Of a stretch of 64,000 nucleotides of DNA, positions 37,470 through 45,156 are shown piece after piece; within the stretch, counting starts at the first letter, position 1; the number at the start of each line of letters is the position of its first letter. The notes beneath the pieces were generated by a model, which was not told the DNA's origin, did not search any database, and saw nothing but the letters and a program-made list of their open reading frames with translations. Origin of the DNA: Gordonia oryzae (GTDB lineage: Bacteria > Actinomycetota > Actinomycetes > Mycobacteriales > Mycobacteriaceae). The translations under genes and the position numbers were made by a program. Location: the NCBI RefSeq assembly GCF_003797185.1, contig NZ_RKMH01000001.1:62001-126000 (forward strand). Direction: 5' to 3'.

Positions 37470-38656
37470 CCTTCGAAGTGCCCGCGCGCGTGCGGCCGCT
37501 GCGCGATGCGGTGTACGAGTTCATGGTCGAACTCGTCGAGCCGCGCGAGCCCGAACTCGACGCCGGCGGCCCCGATGCCGACGCGATCATGGCCGAGCTC
37601 CGTGCCGAGGCCACACGCCGAAACCTCTGGGCGCTGGGGCATCCGGCCGAGATCGGTGGTGGTGGTCTACCGTTCCTCGACTACGTTTACGTCAACGAGG
37701 TCCAAGGCCGCAGCGAGTACGGGCAACTGGCGCTGGGGACCTGGACCCTGCAGGACTCGATCATGCTCAACCGCCACGCGTCCGCCCGGTGGCGTGATTG
37801 CTACCTCGAACCGCTTGTGCGGGGCGAGATCTCGCCGAGCTTCGGGATGACCGAACCCGACGTCGCCGGATCGGACCCGACCGGACTGCGCACCACCGCG
37901 GTCCTCGACGGCGACGAATGGGTCATCAACGGCCGCAAGTGGTTCACCACCGGCGCCGCCCAGGCCGCCTACACCACCGTGATGTGCCGTACCGAGCCCG
38001 ACGCCCCCGGCCATCGGGCGTTCTCCATGATCATCGTCCCCACCGATCACCCGCGATACCGGATCGTGCGTGACACACCGGTTCTCGGTTTCGCCGGGCA
38101 CCACTTCGAGGTCGACTACGACGACGTGCGGGTGCCCGCGGAGAATCTGCTCGGCGAGCGTGGTAATGGTTTCGTCATCGCGCAGGAAAGGCTTGGGCCG
38201 GGACGCATTTTCCATGCGATGCGCTGGCTCGGTCAGGCACAACGGGCCTTCGACCTCATGTGCCACAGGCTGATCGGACGCAGCGCCTTCGGCGAACCAC
38301 TCGCCGACAAACAACTGATGCAGAAGCATGTGTTCGACTCCTACACCGAGATCCAGGCCAGCCGTTTGCTGACGCTCAAGGCGGCCGAGCAGATCGATCG
38401 CGGGGAGCAGGCACGCGTGGACATCGGGGCGGTCAAGGTGTTCGGTGCGCACATGCTGCACAACGTGATCGACCGCGCAGTGCAGGTGTACGGGGCCGCG
38501 GGCGTCACCGACGACACCCCGCTGGGCAAGATGTATCGCAACGCCCGCTTCGCGCGGATCTACGACGGCGCCGACGAGGTGCACATCTCCACCGTGGGGC
38601 GGCGCATCCTCGCCGAGTACCGCAACGGCGGGAATTGGGAGTTCGGGCTGCGTTGA
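37466..38656 (+). CDS. Acyl-CoA dehydrogenase family protein (LvaC-like)
   Basis: A 396-residue flavoprotein from the ATG at 37466. Middle-domain FAD/substrate motifs FGMTEPDVAGSDPTGLRTTA and NGRKWFTTGAAQAAYTTVMC are clear. DDVRVPAENLLGERGNGFVI, GPGRIFHAMRWLGQAQRAFD and the C-terminal YDGADEVHISTVGRRILAEY follow. The subgroup (ACAD10/11- and LvaC-like) is suggested by the flanking DUF6285 and APH genes; in that case it would convert a phosphorylated 4-hydroxyacyl-CoA toward the 3-hydroxy isomer instead of performing simple beta-oxidation. A conventional dehydrogenase remains possible. Confidence 0.85.
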   Translation: MTFEVPARVRPLRDAVYEFMVELVEPREPELDAGGPDADAIMAELRAEATRRNLWALGHPAEIGGGGLPFLDYVYVNEVQGRSEYGQLALGTWTLQDSIMLNRHASARWRDCYLEPLVRGEISPSFGMTEPDVAGSDPTGLRTTAVLDGDEWVINGRKWFTTGAAQAAYTTVMCRTEPDAPGHRAFSMIIVPTDHPRYRIVRDTPVLGFAGHHFEVDYDDVRVPAENLLGERGNGFVIAQERLGPGRIFHAMRWLGQAQRAFDLMCHRLIGRSAFGEPLADKQLMQKHVFDSYTEIQASRLLTLKAAEQIDRGEQARVDIGAVKVFGAHMLHNVIDRAVQVYGAAGVTDDTPLGKMYRNARFARIYDGADEVHISTVGRRILAEYRNGGNWEFGLR

Positions 38657-38674
38657 GGGGACTTGCCTTTCGCC

Positions 38675-39685
38675 TCATCCGATGAGCGACAACAGTTCCC
38701 ACTCGTTCTCCGACACCCGGCGGCCGATAGCGGCCAGTTCTACCGAGCGGCTGGTGCCCGTGCGGTGCCGTTGGGTCTGGTGCAGGCAGATGATGCCCCA
38801 GCGCAGCGTGCCGTAGACCTGCCACCAGAACAGCGCGTCCCGGTCGACGAGGGCTCCGCCGGCGGCCTCGTAGGCGCCGATGAACTCGTCGAGCCCGCCG
38901 AGCCCGCCGACCATCCCGGCGCCGCCGAATCGCCAGGCTTTCACGCACATCCAGGCGAGGTCCTCGAGCGGGTCTCCGATGTGGGCGAGTTCCCAATCCA
39001 GCACCGCGGCAAGTCCATTGCGGTCGACGATCACATTGCCGATACGGAAGTCGCCATGGGTGACGGTGCGTCCGGCGGTCGGGGGTCGGTGGCGTTCGAG
39101 CCAGGACAGTGCGAACTCGAAGGTTGGGAAGACCCGGTCGGCGGCGTCGAGTTCGGGACGCCAGGAGGCCAGTGGATCGTCCTCGGGCAGCCCGCGAACC
39201 GCGTCGATGTCGATCGAGTGCACGGCCGCCAGCGCTGCCCCGAGCTGGCCGGTGAGCGCGGCGCGTGCATCAGAAAATTCGTAGTCGCGCAGGATCTTTC
39301 GTGGAATGGTTGCGCCGTCGATGTGATTCATGATGACAAAATCACCGCCGATGTCGGCGTGGTCGGTGCCCTCGGCGATCACCGTGGGCGATGGCACCCC
39401 GACGGCACCCGCAGCGCGCATGAGCCCAGCCTCGCGCGGCAGCGACGACGCCTCGCGTCTCCCCGGCGGATCCAGCCGCAGGACCAGCGCCCGTGATTTG
39501 CCGTCGATCGTCGCGACGAACGACCACGTCTGCCGGGAGGCCCCGGCCGGAATGCGCACGAGATCACCGATCTCGATCGATTCCGCGCCGGTGGTCTCCC
39601 GCAGAACGTCGGCCAGGCCCGCGGCGACCCGGTCATCGGCGTGACCCGGTCCGGGGTCGGGAGTCGTTGCGGCAGAGGAGGACAT
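38675..39685 (-). CDS. APH-type phosphotransferase family protein (LvaA-like)
   Basis: A 336-residue kinase-fold protein from the ATG at 39685. RIPAGASRQTWSFVATIDGK is the nucleotide-binding strand pair, and VLRLDPPGRREAS holds the candidate lysine-equivalent region. The Brenner motif is TVTHGDFRIGNVIVDRNGLA, and AVLDWELAHIGDPLEDLAWM contains the metal Asp. Such proteins phosphorylate small molecules; with DUF6285 and ACAD neighbours, 4-hydroxyacyl-CoA is the best guess. Unlike the usual operon, this gene is convergent with the ACAD gene, 18 bp away. Confidence 0.85.
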   Translation of the reverse strand: MSSSAATTPDPGPGHADDRVAAGLADVLRETTGAESIEIGDLVRIPAGASRQTWSFVATIDGKSRALVLRLDPPGRREASSLPREAGLMRAAGAVGVPSPTVIAEGTDHADIGGDFVIMNHIDGATIPRKILRDYEFSDARAALTGQLGAALAAVHSIDIDAVRGLPEDDPLASWRPELDAADRVFPTFEFALSWLERHRPPTAGRTVTHGDFRIGNVIVDRNGLAAVLDWELAHIGDPLEDLAWMCVKAWRFGGAGMVGGLGGLDEFIGAYEAAGGALVDRDALFWWQVYGTLRWGIICLHQTQRHRTGTSRSVELAAIGRRVSENEWELLSLIG

Positions 39686-39756
39686 TGGTTGATTCTAGAG
39701 TCCGGTGCGGCCCTGACGGCGGTTATCGGGGGATCAGTGCGTTGGCCTTGTTCGGC

Positions 39757-40347
39757 TCATCTGTCCAGCAGTCGGCTCCGCACGGGTCGGCTCAGCACGT
39801 AATCGAGTTCGACGCTGCCGTTGAGGTCAAAGGTCTTCACCCCGACACGGGTGAATCCCATCTTGGTGTAGAACCGTTGCGCCCGAGCGTTTTCCTGATT
39901 GACGCCCAGCCAGATCGACGCCGCGCCGCGAGCCCGGGCACGTTCGACCGCCGTCTCCATCAACAACCTCGACGGCGACTGCGTGCGTCCACGCGCATGA
40001 TGATCGGGCAGCACATAGATCTTGGAGACCTCCGAGGATGGTCGGTCGGTGATGACTGCGGCGACGTCGGCGTCGGTGGGTTCGCGGTGATGCACAAGGG
40101 CATAGCCGACCGGAATGTCGTCGTCGGTTCGCGTGAGCAGCACGTCGGACTCGGGCGCGTCGATGTACCTGGCGAAGTCGGCGGGGGCGAGGTTGTCTCG
40201 GATGAATGCGTCGATGTTCGCCGGCGCTGAGTGCGGGGGACAGGCCAGGGGAAAGGTCGCGGCAGCGACGGCTGCCACCTCGGCGGCGAACCGTGGATCG
40301 GTGATCACCTGAACGGTCACCATCATGGGCTCAGGTTGGGCAGACAC
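39757..40347 (-). CDS. GNAT family N-acetyltransferase
   Basis: A 196-residue protein from the GTG at 40347, with GGAG about 11 bases upstream. The GNAT fold is visible as VGYALVHHREP, VSKIYVLPDHHARGRTQSPS (acetyl-CoA loop region, where the usual QxxGxG is altered to ARGRTQ) and ASIWLGVNQENARAQRFYTK with the final MGFTRVGVKTF. No substrate can be predicted. It lies downstream of the metallothionein and its terminator, so it is probably a separate transcription unit. Confidence 0.85.
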   Translation of the reverse strand: MSAQPEPMMVTVQVITDPRFAAEVAAVAAATFPLACPPHSAPANIDAFIRDNLAPADFARYIDAPESDVLLTRTDDDIPVGYALVHHREPTDADVAAVITDRPSSEVSKIYVLPDHHARGRTQSPSRLLMETAVERARARGAASIWLGVNQENARAQRFYTKMGFTRVGVKTFDLNGSVELDYVLSRPVRSRLLDR

Positions 40348-40412
40348 CGGCTAACCACTCCTTTCGGGCGCCACGATGGACTGTACGCGACCGGGTCCGG
40401 GCAACGGGCAAC

Positions 40413-40439
40413 CCCTTGCGCGGGTTCTCCGCGCAAGGG
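40413..40439 (-). terminator. Terminator after the metallothionein gene
   Basis: CCCTTGCGCGG (40413-40423) pairs perfectly with CCGCGCAAGGG (40429-40439) across a 5-base loop. It lies 14 bases past the metallothionein stop and upstream of the GNAT gene. Confidence 0.8.
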
Positions 40440-40453
40440 TCGACTTGCTCAGG

Positions 40454-40549
40454 CTACTTCGTTCCGCAGGTGCAGTTCTCGCCGCACTTGCAGTCCGGGC
40501 CGCAGGTGCAATCGGGGTTGTCGCAGGCGGGGGCGCTTATATTGCTCAT
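40454..40549 (-). CDS. 31-residue metallothionein
   Basis: This gene, shorter than most annotation cut-offs, encodes MSNISAPACDNPDCTCG then PDCKCGENCTCGTK. It has seven cysteines in the pattern C-x4-C-x-C-x3-C-x-C-x3-C-x-C and no aromatic residues, a clear metal-cluster protein able to hold Zn, Cu or Cd thiolates. An ATG one codon earlier (40552) is an alternative start. It begins 11-14 bases after the methyltransferase stop and ends before a perfect hairpin, so it is the last gene of the SDR-methyltransferase operon. It is shorter than M. tuberculosis MymT and does not align with it. Confidence 0.82.
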   Translation of the reverse strand: MSNISAPACDNPDCTCGPDCKCGENCTCGTK

Positions 40550-40562
40550 CATGCATACAACT

Positions 40563-41216
40563 CTAGACCGCGGTACGACCTGAGACTAGCGGACCTAGGT
40601 CGGGCGGAACGGCCACCACGAGGTGTACCTCCGGAAACCGGTGTCCGGGCCCTGGGCGGGAAACGGTGCGCCACAACTCGACGAAACCGGCGGCGACGAG
40701 GATGCCGGCCAGTGTGTCGGGGTGCCAGCGCCAGGCTCGTGCCACCGCGTGGTCGAACTCGTGTGTTCCTTGCTCATCGGAGCTTTGCGCCGCGACCAGG
40801 ACGAGTGCGTCCGGTGGGAGTCGACGTCGCCAGGAGGCGAGGACCTCACCGACCTCGTCGGGGGAGAGGTGGATCAGGCTGAAACGCGCTACCAGTGCGT
40901 CGACCTGCGATAGGTCGATGTCGGCGAGGAGTGCATCACCCTGCCAGAAGTCGATGTGCGGGTGGATCTCCCGAGCGATCTGAAGCATCGCCGAACTGGG
41001 GTCGACGGCGCTGACCACACAACCTGAGGCTGCGAGATATGCTGCCACGTGGCCGATTCCACATCCGACGTCGATGACCCCCGGATACTCGGCGCGGGTG
41101 CGCGCGGTGTGGATGAAGGCGTCGGCGACCTGCTTTTCCAGTGCAGTGGTGAAGGCCGTGGGGAACGCCGTCGCATACAGCGATGCCAGTGCGTCGTAGC
41201 CGGGTTGTGCGGTCAC
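40563..41216 (-). CDS. Class I SAM-dependent methyltransferase
   Basis: A 217-residue protein from the GTG at 41216, 8 bases after the SDR stop. Motif I is VIDVGCGIGHVAAYLAASGC near residue 48, with VSAVDPSSAMLQIA as the SAM-ribose acid loop, and WQGDALLADI then SLIHLSPDEVGEVLASWRR as later motifs. This is the Methyltransf_25/11 type. The substrate is unknown. It is co-transcribed with the SDR before it and the metallothionein after it. Confidence 0.85.
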   Translation of the reverse strand: MTAQPGYDALASLYATAFPTAFTTALEKQVADAFIHTARTRAEYPGVIDVGCGIGHVAAYLAASGCVVSAVDPSSAMLQIAREIHPHIDFWQGDALLADIDLSQVDALVARFSLIHLSPDEVGEVLASWRRRLPPDALVLVAAQSSDEQGTHEFDHAVARAWRWHPDTLAGILVAAGFVELWRTVSRPGPGHRFPEVHLVVAVPPDLGPLVSGRTAV

Positions 41217-41224
41217 TGTGCGGT

Positions 41225-41956
41225 TCAGTTCTTGACGAGCGCGCCGTCGACGATCGGGTTCTGCCCGGTCACCGCACGTGTCCATGGTGAGCGGAAGAAG
41301 AGCACCGCGTCGGCGAACTCGCGAGGTGTGGTCACCGACCGCCGCGGAGTGGAAGCGACGATCGCGTCGGTGGTGCACAGCAGGCCGCCGGGGACCATGG
41401 TGACCGAGATGCCGGCGGCGGCGGAGAGCGTGCGCGTGAGGGCAGGCAGTGCCGCCTTGGCGGCGGTGTAATCGTGGTAGGGGACCACCGGGTTCTGCAC
41501 CAGATTGGTTCCGATGGTCACGATGCGACCCGCCCCGCACGCACGCAACCCGGGTAGAGAGGCTTGCACGGTGGTGAGCGCGCCGCCGACGATGCCGCAC
41601 AACTGTGCATCGAGCTCGGCCACGGTGAGGTCGTCGGCGTGGGATCGCGCGTCGCCGTTGAACGAGTAGTCGGGCAGCGCGTTGGTGACCACCGCCGTGA
41701 TCGGATGATCGAAATGGTCTGTGGCCGAATCGATCATGGAGTCGACGGCAGCTCTGTCGGTGATGTCGGCGGCGATCACCACCGCCTGGTCACCGATCTC
41801 GTCTGCCAGGGTCCGCGCGGCGTCGGCGCTGTTGCGGTAACCGATGACGACCCGTGTGACCTGGCCGGCGGCCGCGCGGACCATCTCGGCACTGAGACCG
41901 CGAGCACCGCCGGTCACCACGACCACGTGATCGGAGATCAGAAGTGCGCCAGACAT
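41225..41956 (-). CDS. Short-chain dehydrogenase/reductase
   Basis: A 243-residue protein; the ATG at 41956 has AAGGGA upstream. The cofactor motif is VVVVTGGARGLSAEM, with Ser replacing the last Gly of TGxxxGxG. IAADITDRAAVDSM, VVTNALPDYSFNG (altered NNAG), IVTIGTNL and the catalytic YTAAK in PYHDYTAAKAALPAL are recognisable. The C-terminal TRAVTGQNPIVDGALVKN is typical. The altered Gly and NNAG motifs suggest a divergent SDR; substrate unknown. Confidence 0.85.
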   Translation of the reverse strand: MSGALLISDHVVVVTGGARGLSAEMVRAAAGQVTRVVIGYRNSADAARTLADEIGDQAVVIAADITDRAAVDSMIDSATDHFDHPITAVVTNALPDYSFNGDARSHADDLTVAELDAQLCGIVGGALTTVQASLPGLRACGAGRIVTIGTNLVQNPVVPYHDYTAAKAALPALTRTLSAAAGISVTMVPGGLLCTTDAIVASTPRRSVTTPREFADAVLFFRSPWTRAVTGQNPIVDGALVKN

Positions 41957-42152
41957 GACCATCCCTTCGCCAGTGCGAACTAGAGCAGGTTCGACGGGTC
42001 TGATCTCAGCCGGCGGGGCTGTCGGCGCCGGTGTCCGAGAGCCATCGGAGCGAATGTGCGATCGTAGGGCAAGAATCGGGGCCGTCGACGGCCCGCGGCG
42101 GGTGGACATCAAACGACCAGCTGTGCAGCGGGTCGTTCCGGCGGGCTTTGCG

Positions 42153-42227
42153 TGGTGCGCGATACAAGGATTGAACTTGTGACCTCTTCCGTGTCAGGGA
42201 AGCGCTCTCCCACTGAGCTAATCGCGC
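42153..42227 (-). tRNA. tRNA-Val(GAC), copy 1
   Basis: On the minus strand the acceptor GCGCGAT/ATCGCGC, a D arm and the anticodon loop CTGACAC give anticodon GAC. The T loop GTTCAATCC and an encoded CCA are present. It is the third gene of the downstream copy of a Gly-Cys-Val triplet. Confidence 0.95.
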
Positions 42228-42245
42228 GGGATATGAAATTGGTGG

Positions 42246-42319
42246 TGGAGGTGGCGACGGGAATCGAACCCGTGTGCACGGCTTTGCAGGCCGTTGCCTC
42301 ACCACTCGGCCACGCCACC
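42246..42319 (-). tRNA. tRNA-Cys(GCA), copy 1
   Basis: The acceptor GGTGGCG pairs with its complement; the anticodon loop CTGCAAA gives GCA, and CCA is encoded. GGTTCGATTCC is the T loop. Confidence 0.95.
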
Positions 42320-42341
42320 CTATGCGAGTTGCCCCGCGCCG

Positions 42342-42414
42342 AGCGGATGACGGGATTCGAACCCGCGACCCTCACCTTGGCAAGGTGATGCGCTACCAGC
42401 TGCGCTACATCCGC
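42342..42414 (-). tRNA. tRNA-Gly(GCC), copy 1
   Basis: The acceptor GCGGATG/CATCCGC and anticodon loop TTGCCAA give GCC. CCA is not encoded. It is first in transcription order in its triplet. Confidence 0.95.
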
Positions 42415-42516
42415 ACGCTCGTCGCAGTGGACCAGGCCACTCGCAACGTGCTGCGCAACCATATTCGATCGTTCACCGATACACCAAATGCGCAGGCAAA
42501 AAGAGTCGCGACGAAC

Positions 42517-42542
42517 AAAAAGCCCGCCGGGGTTCCGGCGGG
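42517..42542 (-). terminator. Terminator between the two tRNA triplets
   Basis: CCCGCCGG (42523-42530) and CCGGCGGG (42535-42542) close a 4-base loop, and on the minus strand CTTTTT follows. It is a classical rho-independent terminator after tRNA-Val copy 2. Confidence 0.9.
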
Positions 42543-42549
42543 TTTCTCG

Positions 42550-42624
42550 TGGTGCGCGATACAAGGATTGAACTTGTGACCTCTTCCGTGTCAGGGAAGC
42601 GCTCTCCCACTGAGCTAATCGCGC
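42550..42624 (-). tRNA. tRNA-Val(GAC), copy 2
   Basis: Identical in sequence to the copy at 42153-42227, with encoded CCA; it precedes the terminator at 42517-42542. Confidence 0.95.
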
Positions 42625-42642
42625 GGGATATGAAATTGGTGG

Positions 42643-42716
42643 TGGAGGTGGCGACGGGAATCGAACCCGTGTGCACGGCTTTGCAGGCCGTTGCCTCACC
42701 ACTCGGCCACGCCACC
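42643..42716 (-). tRNA. tRNA-Cys(GCA), copy 2
   Basis: Same sequence and spacing as the copy at 42246-42319, anticodon GCA, CCA encoded. Confidence 0.95.
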
Positions 42717-42738
42717 AGAGGCGAGTCGGCTCGCGCCG

Positions 42739-42811
42739 AGCGGATGACGGGATTCGAACCCGCGACCCTCACCTTGGCAAGGTGATGCGCTACCAGCTGC
42801 GCTACATCCGC
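42739..42811 (-). tRNA. tRNA-Gly(GCC), copy 2
   Basis: Same sequence as the copy at 42342-42414, anticodon GCC, CCA not encoded. Transcription of the whole array should begin upstream of it, near 42830-42900. Confidence 0.95.
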
Positions 42812-43055
42812 ATGCTTCGCGAGCGATCTTGTGGACCGTTGTGCTCGCGATGCGGGACAGAACACTATCCGAACGTTACGGAGTTACCAAATCGCCTGGT
42901 CGGGGGGATCTGTGGGTGTCGTCGTCGCCAGACGCGGGGTGGGGGATCGGTCCGGTGAGCGAGGATGACACGAGTGCACTGTGCGATTTTGGCAACGGGG
43001 TGACCGGCGTGTAATCTTCTGCCTCGTGCACCGGCGTCCCGAGCGCCGGAAACAC

Positions 43056-43130
43056 GGTCCCGTGGCTCAGTGGAAGAGCGTCCCGTTCACACCGGGGAGG
43101 TCGCTGGTTCGATCCCAGCCGGGACCACCA
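43056..43130 (+). tRNA. tRNA-Val(CAC)
   Basis: The acceptor GGTCCCG/CGGGACC, the D arm GGCTCAGTGGAAGAGC, the anticodon loop TTCACAC (CAC) and the T arm GCTGGTTCGATCCCAGC are all clear, and CCA is encoded. It lies on the opposite strand from the triplets and borders the accessory region that follows. Confidence 0.95.
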
Positions 43131-43637
43131 GGTCACAGCGTTACCTCGCCAGGCCCGGGCCGTAGTCGGCACTCTCGAGGTCGGGTTGCCCCGTGCATAC
43201 CGCTTCACACTTGCGGTGTAGATGCGCGAGTGGACACTTGGCTCTGGGCGACTCCGATGGCCGCCGCTTCGAGCTGTTCCCAGCCTTCTACGCATGTGAC
43301 CTCGTCAGCAGCATAGTTCATAGCGTCGACTCGATTGTGGGCTTACCTCTCGGATTCCGGTCTCTGCGTCGCCGTAAGGATATTGCGCGTGGACTCGATC
43401 GCTGCGATCCGCAGCAGGTTCTGTTCACCGAGCCTGTTGCCCGATATGTGTGGTTTGCGGTCCGGTGAGTCAATGATGGTGGTCGGTTTCCGGCGCGTCA
43501 TCCGACATTTCCGGGTACGCGACATAAGCCCTCAGAGCCGAACGGGTGTTCAGACCGGGGTCGGCGCGATGCGTGGAGGGCGATCATCGGTTGTATGGAC
43601 ATCTCCGTCGTCCACACCGAAAGGATAAGGTCAGCGC
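43131..43637. other. 507-bp stretch after tRNA-Val without a recognisable gene
   Basis: Open frames of up to 97 codons exist, but none shows a ribosome site with a known domain. The stretch is less GC-rich than its surroundings, consistent with foreign or decayed DNA next to a tRNA. I found no duplicate of the tRNA 3' end within the window. Confidence 0.4.
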
Positions 43638-44867
43638 ATGCTCATCAGTGAAAACCTGTGGCAGGATCTGCCCAACGAGGTGGCTGCGGCGGTGTTCGCG
43701 CCGTGGCCGAATGTTGTTAGCCGGGGGCGTCGTCGGGCTCAAGAAGCCGATGAGCCCGCAACCATCGACGAAGGCTGGGACCGGTTCGCCTACATCGTCA
43801 CGTGTCTCGCCCAGGGCAGCCGGTCCATGAGCGCGAACATCCGAGTTGACGGTGGATGGACGCGCCCCGATGTCGAACTACCGCAGGTCGTCGACGATGT
43901 CATCGACGAGGCACACGCAGGCATCGACGCGGAGAACTTCCCGGCCGCGATTATCGTGTGCGCGGACAGGACGACAGGAACCGCTCGCCGCACCGTCGTG
44001 ACTGGACCCGCCGTCTGGCGATGGTCTGTCGGGATGCGTGGTGAACTCGACGCGTACCTGGCGGATCTGTTCGGAGAGGTTGTTGCGCAACCTGATTCCG
44101 AGTGGGAGCCATTGAGCGTCGAGCACGTGGTGCGGCCCGGTGTGCTGGCGCGATTGCGTGCGTCCGCGCTGACCGCGGAGGGAATCGAGGTCACGGTTCC
44201 CTCGAGCGTCACACCGTGGGGTGACAACCGGTACCTGATTCTTGACGACGGTCCGGGTGTCGCCGGCGACATCCGGATCTGGCCCGAAGGGGCCAGCAAC
44301 GACGTCCAACCGGTACGTGTGCGCGTCGAGTGTCTGGAAGCGCAGGATGTGTATCCGCCTTCGCGCAGCACTGGCAAGTCGACGCAGGATCTTGTCGGTG
44401 GATGGCGCCTGCAAACCGTCGAGGCACTCGAACTCGACTGGAGCGAGGACCTTGCCGAGGACGCGAACGATCGATGGCTCGACGGACAACCCGATCTCGC
44501 GGGCGCGGTGCGCAGTTCCACAGCTCCCATCGAGGCGCCGTTCGCCGTCGAGCTGACGATTCGGCCCGACGGTTCGTTTTACGAACTCGCCGACGACACC
44601 GACGACGAGATCCCCTTCTGGTCCGGAGAGGCGGCACTCGAAGGACTGGGCTACACCTTCAATGGCTTCCTCGGAACGCAAGATGGCCGCGACTACGTGT
44701 TGGACTACGAAGAACTCGGGTACCCGCCGACGGTCCGCCGATGCGATGACATCGAGATCGTCGAAGAACTTGTTCGCGAGGGCACCACTTTGAACCGCAT
44801 CCAGAACGTGATCGTCGATGGCATATATCGGTATCGGGTGATCTTGCGGTACTTACTTGCTTCGTGA
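43638..44867 (+). CDS. Hypothetical 409-residue protein
   Basis: I do not recognise this protein. The ATG at 43638 has AAGG-type ribosome-site bases (43620-43630). It is acidic, has no signal peptide or membrane segment, and is rich in Trp/Val/Asp. Possible landmarks are LWQDLPNEVAAAVFAPWPNV, ANIRVDGGWTRPDVELPQVV, a central LDDGPGVAGDIRIWPEGASN and a C-terminal SFYELADDTDDEIPFWSGEA. The last ~60 residues end in YRYRVILRYLLAS. It lies between tRNA-Val and the resolvase genes, so it may be island cargo. A secreted-effector or immunity-type role cannot be supported. Confidence 0.7.
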   Translation: MLISENLWQDLPNEVAAAVFAPWPNVVSRGRRRAQEADEPATIDEGWDRFAYIVTCLAQGSRSMSANIRVDGGWTRPDVELPQVVDDVIDEAHAGIDAENFPAAIIVCADRTTGTARRTVVTGPAVWRWSVGMRGELDAYLADLFGEVVAQPDSEWEPLSVEHVVRPGVLARLRASALTAEGIEVTVPSSVTPWGDNRYLILDDGPGVAGDIRIWPEGASNDVQPVRVRVECLEAQDVYPPSRSTGKSTQDLVGGWRLQTVEALELDWSEDLAEDANDRWLDGQPDLAGAVRSSTAPIEAPFAVELTIRPDGSFYELADDTDDEIPFWSGEAALEGLGYTFNGFLGTQDGRDYVLDYEELGYPPTVRRCDDIEIVEELVREGTTLNRIQNVIVDGIYRYRVILRYLLAS

Positions 44868-44892
44868 CGGTTATCTGCGGCCGGTGTGGAAC

Positions 44893-45156
44893 TCAGCGCC
44901 GAGGATGCCGACTGTATCCGTATAGCGCTGCGCGATAACCACGTTCGTAGCTTTGGGTGATCTGAGGGATCTCGCCGTCGGCCAATGCTGCCGACGCGTG
45001 GTTGGCGGCCCAAGCCCGCGGCAAGGACGCGAGGTAGTCCGATGCCTCGTCGTATCCGCGCTGGAATTCCGCCTCGTCGAGAGTCGGGTCGCTGATCGCC
45101 GATTCCGGCGGAATGGCGGTCGGGAAGGCGAGTACGCGGGAGTTGCTGGTGGTCAT
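44893..45156 (-). CDS. Hypothetical 87-residue protein overlapping the resolvase gene
   Basis: Starts MTTSNSRVLAFPTAIPPESA at the ATG at 45156, overlapping the resolvase stop by 4 bases (ATGA), so it is translationally coupled. Its C-terminal half is helical (EAEFQRGYDEASDYLASLPR, ERGYRAALYGYSRHPRR). No known domain is seen. Coupling suggests a partner or accessory factor for the resolvase. Confidence 0.65.
   Translation of the reverse strand: MTTSNSRVLAFPTAIPPESAISDPTLDEAEFQRGYDEASDYLASLPRAWAANHASAALADGEIPQITQSYERGYRAALYGYSRHPRR

Larger units (their letters stand above)
42153..42414. repeat. Copy 1 of the duplicated tRNA Gly-Cys-Val block
   Basis: This block is nearly identical to 42550-42811, offset by exactly 397 bases, including the tRNAs and the Val-Cys spacer. 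Flanks differ: only the right arm of the terminator found at 42517-42542 survives downstream of this copy (about 42136-42148). Confidence 0.9.
42550..42811. repeat. Copy 2 of the duplicated tRNA Gly-Cys-Val block
   Basis: This is the upstream copy in transcription order and the one with an intact terminator, so it is probably the ancestral unit. Confidence 0.85.

Noticed and set aside
42812..43055. Small gene between the tRNA triplet and tRNA-Val
   Set aside because: Short frames have no ribosome site; the segment more likely holds the tRNA promoters.
43107..43130. attL-type site at the 3' end of tRNA-Val(CAC)
   Set aside because: I found no second copy of the tRNA 3' end within the window and no tyrosine integrase.
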